A DNA stretch of 11,839 nt, taken from Gemmatimonadota bacterium (GTDB lineage Bacteria > Gemmatimonadota > Gemmatimonadetes > Palauibacterales > Palauibacteraceae). Where the stretch lies: assembly GCA_023554435.1 (NCBI GenBank), contig JAMJQV010000384.1:1-11839 (forward strand), given 5' to 3'. How positions within the stretch are numbered: position 1 is the stretch's first letter; each line of letters begins with the position of its first letter. Positions 5,202-11,742 of the stretch are shown here, in pieces. The position numbers and the translations under genes were made by a program. The notes under the pieces are model-generated. The model did no database searches. It worked only from the letters and a program-made list of their open reading frames with translations, and was not told where the DNA came from.

Positions 5202-7172
5202 CTACTCACTTCGCAGGTTCTTCAGGGGCAACCAGGCAAGCAATCCGATCACGACGGGGTAGGCGAGAAGACCCAGAACGAAGCTGCCGTCGCCTGCCGG
5301 CGTGAGCGCGGCCTTCCAGCGCGCCAGCAACGGGACGAAGTCCTGGCCCAGGAACAGGAATGCCAGGGTCACGGCCATGAGAGACTCCCCTGCGATGAAC
5401 CCGGACGAGAGCAGAATGCCCTTGTTCTCCGATTCCTTCCGTTGGCCCTCGCTGCAGCCCATCTTCTTCTGCCTCCACTCGAAGAACGCCTTGATCAGCC
5501 CTCCGACGAAGATCGCGGCGGTCGAGTAAAACGGCAGGTACATCCCGACCGCGATCAACATGGGAGCGGGAGCGTTCACGAGAATCAGACCGACGGCGAA
5601 GAACATGCCGGTGATCACGAGCGGCCACGCCATCTCTCCACCGACGATGCCATTGGCGATCAGTGCCATGAGGCCCGCCTGCGGGGCCGGGAGTTCCGCG
5701 GATCCGATTGTATAGGCCGCGTGCATCACGTTGAGTGCGATGGCCAGGACGACCGCCGCGCCGATCACTCCGATGATCTCGCCGATCTCCATTCGCCACG
5801 GAGTCCCACCCAGCAGGTGCCCGACCTTGAGATCCTGCATCATGTCGCCCGCGACCCCCGCGGCGCAGCAGACGACCCCGGCTACTGCAAGTACGCCGGC
5901 CACGCCGCTGATGTCGGTCAATCCGATCGCCACCATGAGGATGGCGGCGACCAGCAGGGCGGTCAGGGTCAAACCGGAAATGGGGTTGTTTGAGTTGCCG
6001 ATCAGCCCGACCAGGTACCCCGCGACCGCAGCGAACAGGAATCCCAGGATCAACATGACCGCCGTGAGGATACCGGCGCCCAGAACGGAGCCGGTGAAGT
6101 AGAGGTACAGGAAAAAGGTGGCGACTCCCATGCCCCCGATCCCGAGAAGCACCCAGTTGAGCGGGAGGTCTACTTCGGTCCGGTCGGCTCGCACTTCATC
6201 GACCGGTCCAAGCTTCATGTCGGCCAACGCCTTACGAATCCCAGAGACCAGGGGGCCCCGCAAGCCCCACAGGGTCCAGAATGCCGCCACGATCATGGTC
6301 CCGACGGCCAGTGGGCGAACCTGGTTGAACCACACGTCCTCGCTTAGCGTCACCAGCCCTCCGGCCGAATCCACCCCCGCGCTCAGTCCCGGATTGAGGA
6401 AGACGGCCAGCGGCACGAGGAAGAGCCAGCCCATGACGGCCCCGGCGAACAGGATCGCGGCTACCCGGAATCCGACGATGTAGCCGACCCCCATGAGCAT
6501 CGGGGAGGCCGCCGGCGTCTGCATGTACAGGCCTCCGCCGGCATACTCCATCTTCTCGCCAAGGACGGAGATGGAAGACTGCCCGAAGGCAATGGCCCCT
6601 GCCGTCTTCTCCTTGATGAGCATGATGCCGTTGGAGTTCTTGAACAGTTCCCATACGGCGGCGAGCACAATCCCCCCGAACACGAACTTCGCTCCGGTCT
6701 GTCCGCCCTGTCCTGCCTTGACGATCTCGGCCGCAGCCACGCTCTCCGGGAAGGGAAGGTCGGCCTCCACGACAAGTGTGCGGCGGAGCACGATCACGAA
6801 GAGGACGCCCACGACTCCACCCACCAGCATGATCGCGGTGCTCTCCCAGTATCGCAGGGTGTCCCACGCGCCCGTGATGACGAATGCAGGGATGGTGAAG
6901 ATCGCCCCGGCCATGAGGGACTCCCCGACCGACGCCGTGGTCCGGGCAACATTCTCCTCGAGGATCGTGCCCCGGAATGGCCGGAGCACCGCCATCGCTA
7001 CCACCGCCGCCGGGAAGGCGGCAGCTACGGTCAGCCCCGCCTTCATCCCCACATACGCGTTGGCCGCGCCAAGAACGATGGCCATGAGAACGCCCAGGAA
7101 CACTGCCTTGAACGTCAACTCCGCCATATTGGTGTCAGCCGGTACGTAGGGAACATCCCTCCGGTCGCTCAT
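5202..7172 (-). CDS. OPT-family oligopeptide transporter (first copy)
   Basis: This 656-residue polytopic inner-membrane protein belongs to the OPT family (TIGR00733 type), predicted to take up oligopeptides by secondary transport. It has roughly 14-16 hydrophobic segments. Family signatures are MAELTFKAVFLGVLMAIVLG and ANAYVGMKAGLT near the N-terminus, LPFPESVAAAEIVKAGQGG (about 144-162), SNNPISGLT, MMQDLKVGHLLGGTPWRME, ELPAPQAGLMALI, and EGQRKESENKGILLSSGFIAGE near the C-terminus. The open frame extends upstream to 7346, but that part overlaps the pepD ribosome site and encodes low-complexity Arg/Ser-rich sequence. I chose the ATG at 7172 because GGAGG lies exactly 6 nt before it and MSDRRDVPYVPADTN suits the family start. 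It is divergent from pepD and precedes the PqqD-like gene. Substrate specificity (peptide versus metal chelate) cannot be read from sequence. Confidence 0.93.
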   Translation of the reverse strand: MSDRRDVPYVPADTNMAELTFKAVFLGVLMAIVLGAANAYVGMKAGLTVAAAFPAAVVAMAVLRPFRGTILEENVARTTASVGESLMAGAIFTIPAFVITGAWDTLRYWESTAIMLVGGVVGVLFVIVLRRTLVVEADLPFPESVAAAEIVKAGQGGQTGAKFVFGGIVLAAVWELFKNSNGIMLIKEKTAGAIAFGQSSISVLGEKMEYAGGGLYMQTPAASPMLMGVGYIVGFRVAAILFAGAVMGWLFLVPLAVFLNPGLSAGVDSAGGLVTLSEDVWFNQVRPLAVGTMIVAAFWTLWGLRGPLVSGIRKALADMKLGPVDEVRADRTEVDLPLNWVLLGIGGMGVATFFLYLYFTGSVLGAGILTAVMLILGFLFAAVAGYLVGLIGNSNNPISGLTLTALLVAAILMVAIGLTDISGVAGVLAVAGVVCCAAGVAGDMMQDLKVGHLLGGTPWRMEIGEIIGVIGAAVVLAIALNVMHAAYTIGSAELPAPQAGLMALIANGIVGGEMAWPLVITGMFFAVGLILVNAPAPMLIAVGMYLPFYSTAAIFVGGLIKAFFEWRQKKMGCSEGQRKESENKGILLSSGFIAGESLMAVTLAFLFLGQDFVPLLARWKAALTPAGDGSFVLGLLAYPVVIGLLAWLPLKNLRSE

Positions 7173-7178
7173 CCGTTG

Positions 7179-7183
7179 CCTCC
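7179..7183 (-). promoter_or_regulatory. Ribosome binding site fixing the first OPT start
   Basis: The minus strand reads GGAGG followed by CAACGG and ATG. This ideal 6-nt spacing selects the internal ATG at 7172 over the longer open frame starting at 7346. Confidence 0.8.
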
Positions 7184-7344
7184 GGGGTGTGGAGCGCGAT
7201 GCGTTGCTCGAGTTCGAGGTTGTGGACGCGAGGGGGTCCACGCCGTATCGTGCCGAAGTTGTCGTCCAACGGCCGTACCCGCCAGCGTGATCGATCCCGC
7301 GACGAGGCCGCACGAAGCCCCGGAGCGTACCAACAGGAGGGACC

Positions 7345-8799
7345 ATGACCTTCGTTTCAGATCTTCAGCCCACCGCCGTCTGGTCATACTTCGACCAGCT
7401 CCTCACCATACCCAGGGGTTCCAAGAAGGAAGATCGGGCCCGTGAGTTCGTCATCTCCGTGGCTGACCGTCTGGGCCTCGACTACACCGTGGATCAGACG
7501 GGCAACGTGGTGGTCCGAAAGCCGGCCTCACCCGGGAACAGTTCAACGACCCCGACCATTCTGCAGTCCCATCTCGACATGGTGCAGGAGAAGAACTCGG
7601 ACGTGGAGTTCGACTTCGACAACGAAGCCATTCGGCCCGTTCTGGATGGGGAATACCTGCGGGCGGACGGTACCACCCTCGGATCGGACAACGGAATCGG
7701 TGTCGCGACGATGCTCGCGATCATGGAGGCCACGGACCTGCCGCACGGGCCGCTCGAATTCCTCTTCACCATCGACGAGGAGACGGGTCTCACCGGCGCC
7801 GGCGGCCTCGGCGACGGCCTTTTTCAGGGTCGTCGGCTGATCAACCTGGACTCGGAGGAGGAGCGAGTTCTGACCATCGGGTGCGCGGGAGGCGCGGACT
7901 CGCATCTGCACCTGGGTGTGGAGCGGTCTCCGTTGGAGGAGGGAAGCAGCGCGATTTCGGTGCGGGTCGCCGGGTTGAAGGGTGGGCACTCCGGCGTCGA
8001 CATCCACCTCCAGCGGGGGAACGCGATCAAGATCCTCGCGCGCGCGCTGCACGCGGCTGCGCTGGCGGAGCCCCTTCGCATTGCTTCGTTCGGTGGCGGC
8101 AACGCGCACAACGCGATTCCCAGGGAGGTCTCAGGCATCGTGGTCGTGCCTTCAACCAACGGAATCCCTGCGACAGTCACGGGGATTCTGACCTCGGAGC
8201 TGGAGGCTGCGGCAGCCGAGCTCTCAGCGGCGGACCCCGGCATGACCTTCGAGGTCGCGGAAGCGCCTCTCCCGGCCGATGCGCTGACGGAGGCCTCCTC
8301 CCGACAACTTCTTTCGCTCGTCACCGCGCTACCCCACGGCGTGATGGCCATGAGCAACGACATCGAGGGTCTGGTCGAGACCAGCACCAACCTTGCCGTG
8401 GTCCGTGAGGACGATGGGCGGGCCTTCATACTCATGAGCAGCCGCAGCTCGGTGATGTCGGCACTCGAGGGTCTGCGGCAACGCATCCGGGCGCTCGCGG
8501 ACCTGTCGGGGGCCGAGCTGGCGGAAAAGGACGGATACCCCGCGTGGCAGCCCGATGTGAGTTCCGCTCTCTTGCAGGTGGTTAAAGGGGTGCACGAGAG
8601 GATCGCAGGAGAAGCCGAAATCGGAGCCGTGCATGCGGGCCTCGAGTGCGGCATCATCGGTGAGAAGTACCCGGGAATGGACATGATCTCGTTCGGGCCA
8701 CAAATCGACTTCCCTCATTCTCCGGACGAGCGAGTGAAGGTCGCCACGGTGGAGGAGTTCTACGAGGTGCTCACCGCGGTCCTGGCAGAGCTCGACTGA
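7345..8799 (+). CDS. pepD: Aminoacyl-histidine dipeptidase (cytosol nonspecific dipeptidase), M20 family
   Basis: This 484-residue cytosolic di-zinc dipeptidase cleaves Xaa-His and many other dipeptides, releasing free amino acids. Its length matches the PepD/PepV-like M20C family. Metal and catalytic residues are visible in order: SHLDMV with His76 and catalytic Asp78, GSDNGIG with bridging Asp115, TIDEETG with base Glu145 and ligand Glu146, NLDSEE with Asp169, and FPHSPDE with His458 near the C-terminus. The lid or dimerisation domain carries LKGGHSGVDIH (about 211-221) and FGGGNAHNAIPRE (about 250-262). AGGAGG ends 4 nt before the ATG. It is divergent from the first OPT transporter and followed by two tiny membrane-protein genes and a second OPT gene. 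This placement fits hydrolysis of imported peptides. All essential residues are present, so it should be active. Confidence 0.95.
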   Translation: MTFVSDLQPTAVWSYFDQLLTIPRGSKKEDRAREFVISVADRLGLDYTVDQTGNVVVRKPASPGNSSTTPTILQSHLDMVQEKNSDVEFDFDNEAIRPVLDGEYLRADGTTLGSDNGIGVATMLAIMEATDLPHGPLEFLFTIDEETGLTGAGGLGDGLFQGRRLINLDSEEERVLTIGCAGGADSHLHLGVERSPLEEGSSAISVRVAGLKGGHSGVDIHLQRGNAIKILARALHAAALAEPLRIASFGGGNAHNAIPREVSGIVVVPSTNGIPATVTGILTSELEAAAAELSAADPGMTFEVAEAPLPADALTEASSRQLLSLVTALPHGVMAMSNDIEGLVETSTNLAVVREDDGRAFILMSSRSSVMSALEGLRQRIRALADLSGAELAEKDGYPAWQPDVSSALLQVVKGVHERIAGEAEIGAVHAGLECGIIGEKYPGMDMISFGPQIDFPHSPDERVKVATVEEFYEVLTAVLAELD

Positions 8800-8833
8800 G
8801 GGAACCAACGCTGCGGCAAGGACGCGGAGTCCT

Positions 8834-8861
8834 TTGGCCGGCGTCGCGAATCGACTATCTT
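8834..8861 (+). promoter_or_regulatory. Possible promoter of the 39-residue membrane protein
   Basis: TTGGCC (8834-8839) and TATCTT (8856-8861) are separated by 16 nt and would start a transcript about 30 nt before the ATG at 8900. A small hairpin, AAGGAC and GTCCTT (8818-8834), lies just before and could end the pepD message. Neither signal is strong, so the small gene may instead be read from the pepD transcript. Confidence 0.35.
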
Positions 8862-8899
8862 GAAGCCGGAGATGCAGCGCTGCCCTGGAGGGAGTCCGG

Positions 8900-9019
8900 A
8901 TGCTGAAGCAGGGTGAAGTGATCGGAGTTTGGGTATGGGGGATCGTCGTGTGGGTCATCCTCGCGTTCGCATTCGGGGATTTCTGGTGGTTCCGGCCTCT
9001 GTACCGCCAGTTCTTCTGA
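8900..9019 (+). CDS. 39-residue Trp-rich single-helix membrane protein
   Basis: This short gene encodes MLKQGE, then a hydrophobic helix (about 7-26: VIGVWVWGIVVWVILAFAFG), then an aromatic and basic tail with DFWWFRPLYRQFF. It has five tryptophans in 39 residues. GGAGGGAG lies 5 nt upstream of the ATG, a textbook ribosome site, and the frame ends in TGA. It has one predicted transmembrane helix and no signal-peptide cleavage site. I recognise no family. It lies 100 nt after pepD and about 250 nt before the convergent second OPT gene. A small accessory subunit of a membrane protein is a reasonable guess. The ribosome site plus the clean transmembrane composition make it likely real. Confidence 0.65.
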   Translation: MLKQGEVIGVWVWGIVVWVILAFAFGDFWWFRPLYRQFF

Positions 9020-9036
9020 CCCTCGGGGCATGAGGG

Positions 9037-9065
9037 ACCCTCGCTGGACGCAGGTCCACGAGGGT
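9037..9065 (+). terminator. Stable hairpin after the 39-residue gene
   Basis: ACCCTCG, a bulged C and TGGAC pair with GTCCA and CGAGGGT around a 4-nt GCAG loop, giving a 12-bp stem beginning 17 nt after the stop codon. It is followed by GTCATCTTC, only mildly U-rich. It could be a terminator, an attenuator or a stabilising element between the two small genes. Confidence 0.45.
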
Positions 9066-9125
9066 GTCATCTTCAACGGTGCGTTGCGATAACGACCTTC
9101 TACGTTTCACGCCAGGGAGGACTCG

Positions 9126-9206
9126 ATGGCCGAGAAGAACAAGAAGAAGACCTATCTGATCCTGATCGCCGTCTTGCTGGTCGTTCTGCTGATTACGTTC
9201 CTCTAG
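9126..9206 (+). CDS. 26-residue Lys-rich single-helix membrane protein
   Basis: This tiny gene encodes a positively charged N-terminus, MAEKNKKK, followed directly by an uninterrupted hydrophobic helix (TYLILIAVLLVVLLITFL, 9-26) that runs to the end of the protein. AGGGAGG lies 5 nt before the ATG and a strong hairpin follows 12 nt after the TAG. The charge pattern predicts a single-span protein with a cytoplasmic N-terminus. It resembles no family I can name, but in size it is like known small transporter-associated subunits. It lies 106 nt after the 39-residue gene, in the same direction. Confidence 0.6.
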   Translation: MAEKNKKKTYLILIAVLLVVLLITFL

Positions 9207-9212
9207 GCTGTT

Positions 9213-9268
9213 CCCCGAGAACCGGCGGCCGTTGACTCTGCCAACGTCGCCGCCGGTTCGCTTCGGGC
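9213..9268. terminator. Long extended hairpin between convergent genes
   Basis: GAACCGGCGGC (9219-9229) plus CGTTG (9230-9234) pair with CAACG (9242-9246) and GCCGCCGGTTC (9249-9259). This makes a 16-bp stem with a 2-nt bulge and a 7-nt loop. Flanking CCCGA (9214-9218) and TCGGG (9263-9267) can lengthen it. It sits between the 26-residue gene and the stop of the convergent second OPT gene (9272). No T tract follows on either strand, so it is probably a bidirectional, non-canonical terminator. Confidence 0.6.
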
Positions 9269-9271
9269 CCC

Positions 9272-11242
9272 TCAGGCGACTTTCCGATTCGCCGTGCCGT
9301 GCCTGAGGATGAACCACGCCATGACTCCGAGAATGGCACCGACCGTAGCAAGCGCCAGCATTTCCTCCACGAAGTGCGGAAGGTGAGGCGCGAAGCCTTC
9401 AATCCGCTGCCCACCCCGCAGTCCGACCCAGAGCGCCAGTACCACACCGGTCAAACCTCCGCCGCCGACGAGTCCAGAACCGAAGAGAACACCCTGTTCG
9501 CGACGTCGTTCCGCCTCGGCGGGCTTCTGCTTCCTGGTCAACAGGTACCTCAGGAGGCCGCCCACAAAGACGGCAGCCATGGTTTCCAGGGGGAGGTACA
9601 CGCCGACCGCGAAGGCCAGCACCGGCATCTTGAACGCGGAGGCGACAAGTCCTATCGCAACGCCTGCGGCGATCAGCATCCAGGGCAGGTTCTGATCGAG
9701 CACGCCATCGATGACGAGAGCCATGAGAGTGGCCTGCGGCGCCGGGAGTTCCGGCCCGCCGAGCCCGCCCGGAACGTTGTACTGCAGGAGCATGACCACG
9801 AGTACGACCACGCCGGCCGAGGTGATCACGCCGATCAGCTCGCCGATCTGCTGGTAGCGCGGGGTGGCGCCGAGGATGAAGCCCGTCTTCAGGTCCTGCG
9901 AGGTATCGCCCGCGATCGAGGCAGCGATCGCTACGGCGGTTCCTACCATCAAAGCCGTCGCCTTGCCCGCCATATCCGTCCACCCGAATGCCAGGAACAC
10001 GAGGCTCGTTCCGAGCAGCGTAGCGATCGTCATTCCGGACGTCGGATTCGACGTAACTCCCACCAGTCCGACGATCCGAGAACTCACCGTAACGAAGAAG
10101 AACGCGAATACGGCGATCAACAGGCTCGCCAGTGCCCGAATCGGCACGGAGTCCAGGTATCCGAGAATCCCCGGAACGAAAGTCATCACGGCCAGGATCG
10201 ATACCAGGATGATGAGCACGATACGAGGAGAGAGGTCCCGGTTGGTCCTTTCCACGGCCTGGACCGCGTCCGAAGCTCGCCGGGAAATCTGCTGTACGCC
10301 GAGTCGGAAAGACTCGATCATAGTCGGTATCGATCGAATCAGGGTGATCAGGCCGCCCGTGGCCACGGCCCCGGCACCGATATACCGCACGTAGCGGTTC
10401 CATATCTCGTCGGTGCTCATGTCCCGAATCAGCTTGACCGTCTCCGGGTAGAGCGGTTCGGTCAGGCCCGACCCCCAGAGGTATATCGTGGGGATGATGA
10501 TCAGGGCAGAGAGAACACCCCCCGCCACCATCACCGTGGCGATCCGGATGCCGAGGATGTACCCGACCCCGATCAGGGGCGGAGAGACGCTGATCGAGAC
10601 AGCGGCTCGCGCCGGCAGACCCACCTCGAAGACGCCTCGGACCAGCTTGAGGCCGTCGGTGAGGAGCTTGAAGGCCATGCCCACTCCGATGCCCCAGAAC
10701 ACTCCCGCCGCCTGCTCTCCACCCTCCTCGGCCGCGACCAGTACTTCGGCGCACGCCATGCCCTCCGGATAGGGAAGACTTCCGTGCTCCCGCTTGATCA
10801 AGTACCGACGAAGGGGGATCATGGAAACGACGCCGATCAGCCCGCCGCACATCGCAAGGAGGGTGACCTGCAGCCAATCCGGGTTGAGCCCCCAGATGAA
10901 CAGGGCCGGGATCGTGAACAGGACCCCGGAAGCTACCGACGAACTCGCGGACCCGACGGTCTGCGACATGTTCGTTTCGAGGATGCTGTGACTGAGCCCG
11001 AATGCTTTGAACACCCGGAACGCAACCACGGTGAGCACGGCCACCGGGATCGAGGTACTGATCGTCAGGCCGGCCTTCAAACCAAGGTAGGTGTTGGCCG
11101 CGCCGAAGATCATCCCCAGGACGATCCCCGCGAGAACGGCCTTGACCGTGAACTCCGTCAGCGTCTGGCCGGCTGTCAGGGGGACGTATTCCTGTCCCTC
11201 TTCAATGGCGTACGCCGTGGGAGGCAGCTTCCTGCCGCTCAC
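9272..11242 (-). CDS. OPT-family oligopeptide transporter (second copy)
   Basis: This 656-residue polytopic membrane protein is a paralogue of the first OPT transporter in the window. Shared signatures are EFTVKAVLAGIVLGMIFGAA and NTYLGLKAGLT, then LPYPEGMACAEVLVAAEEGG, SNPTSGMT, SQDLKTGFILGATPRYQQIGE, ELPAPQATLMALV, and EQGVLFGSGLVGGGGLTGV near the C-terminus. It has many transmembrane segments. The frame is open to an ATG at 11263, but no ribosome site precedes that codon. I prefer the GTG at 11242 because GAGGAG lies exactly 6 nt before it, and the resulting length equals that of the first copy. The longer form would add seven residues (MPTEEMH). It is convergent with the pepD and small-protein genes and almost back-to-back with the DCC gene. 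It is predicted to import oligopeptides; substrate is unproven. Confidence 0.92.
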   Translation of the reverse strand: MSGRKLPPTAYAIEEGQEYVPLTAGQTLTEFTVKAVLAGIVLGMIFGAANTYLGLKAGLTISTSIPVAVLTVVAFRVFKAFGLSHSILETNMSQTVGSASSSVASGVLFTIPALFIWGLNPDWLQVTLLAMCGGLIGVVSMIPLRRYLIKREHGSLPYPEGMACAEVLVAAEEGGEQAAGVFWGIGVGMAFKLLTDGLKLVRGVFEVGLPARAAVSISVSPPLIGVGYILGIRIATVMVAGGVLSALIIIPTIYLWGSGLTEPLYPETVKLIRDMSTDEIWNRYVRYIGAGAVATGGLITLIRSIPTMIESFRLGVQQISRRASDAVQAVERTNRDLSPRIVLIILVSILAVMTFVPGILGYLDSVPIRALASLLIAVFAFFFVTVSSRIVGLVGVTSNPTSGMTIATLLGTSLVFLAFGWTDMAGKATALMVGTAVAIAASIAGDTSQDLKTGFILGATPRYQQIGELIGVITSAGVVVLVVMLLQYNVPGGLGGPELPAPQATLMALVIDGVLDQNLPWMLIAAGVAIGLVASAFKMPVLAFAVGVYLPLETMAAVFVGGLLRYLLTRKQKPAEAERRREQGVLFGSGLVGGGGLTGVVLALWVGLRGGQRIEGFAPHLPHFVEEMLALATVGAILGVMAWFILRHGTANRKVA

Positions 11243-11248
11243 GTGCAT

Positions 11249-11254
11249 CTCCTC
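11249..11254 (-). promoter_or_regulatory. Ribosome binding site favouring a GTG start for the second OPT gene
   Basis: The minus strand reads GAGGAG, ATGCAC, GTG. The Shine-Dalgarno sequence abuts the intervening ATG with no spacer but has ideal 6-nt spacing to the GTG at 11242, so the GTG is the better start. Confidence 0.6.
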
Positions 11255-11268
11255 TGTTGGCATGTTCC

Positions 11269-11742
11269 ATGGTAAACGGGACCGGCACCGGAGCCGAAGG
11301 TAAGCACCGGCGGACAGGCGTCAACAAGGCCGAAGGCCCGGTGGTCCTTTTCGACGGCTGGTGCCCACTTTGCGTTGGGGCCGTCCGGTTCGTACTGCGA
11401 CGAGACCGCGAAGCTCGCTTCTCTTTTGCGTCTCTCGACTCGCCGGCGGCGAAGAAACTCCTCGACCGTTGCGAGGCCAGCCCGGAGGTCCTCGAGTCCG
11501 TCAGGACCGGGGCCACCGTCGCGCTGGTGAGGTGCGGCAGGGTGTATGCACGAAGTGACGCAGCCCTTCGCATCGCGGGCGAGCTGCCCCTGCCGTGGCG
11601 AGCCATGACCGTGCTTCGGGTCGTCCCGCGCTTCCTGCGGGACCGGATGTACGGGGCGGTGGCGAACCGACGTCACCGGGTGTGGGGCAGGCTCGAGTCC
11701 TGCCATGTCCCCGAGCCAGAGGACCGCGGCCGGTTCCTCTAG
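11269..11742 (+). CDS. DCC-family (DUF393) thiol-disulfide oxidoreductase
   Basis: This 157-residue protein of the thioredoxin-like DCC family is named for its DxxCxxC motif, seen here as FDGWCPLC with Cys32 and Cys35 numbered from 11269. Other family features are VRFVLRRDREARFSFASLDS after the motif, then a strand pair around VALVRCGRVYARSDAALRIAGEL, and the C-terminal RVVPRFLRDRMYGAVANRRHRVWG, typical of the family. It probably exchanges disulfides on unknown partners. The start is uncertain: the ATG at 11269 lacks a good ribosome site, a TTG at 11257 would add four residues, and a GTG at 11341 directly before VLFDG would give a very short N-terminus. It begins 26 nt from the divergent second OPT start. 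Its stop shares the CTAG at 11739-11742 with the convergent gene. Confidence 0.85.
   Translation: MVNGTGTGAEGKHRRTGVNKAEGPVVLFDGWCPLCVGAVRFVLRRDREARFSFASLDSPAAKKLLDRCEASPEVLESVRTGATVALVRCGRVYARSDAALRIAGELPLPWRAMTVLRVVPRFLRDRMYGAVANRRHRVWGRLESCHVPEPEDRGRFL

Noticed and set aside
7173..7346. N-terminal extension of the first OPT gene to 7346
   Set aside because: It covers the pepD ribosome site, encodes Arg/Ser-rich low-complexity sequence, and a perfect ribosome site selects the ATG at 7172.
8900..9206. The two tiny genes as RiPP precursor peptides exported or matured nearby
   Set aside because: Both look like simple transmembrane helices with no leader-core layout and no maturation enzyme beside them.
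9299..11275. A 658-codon open frame antisense to the second OPT gene
   Set aside because: Its product is a hydrophilic, Arg/Asp/His-rich sequence without any fold pattern, and it mirrors the codon bias of the true transporter on the other strand. GC-rich genes commonly give such antisense frames.
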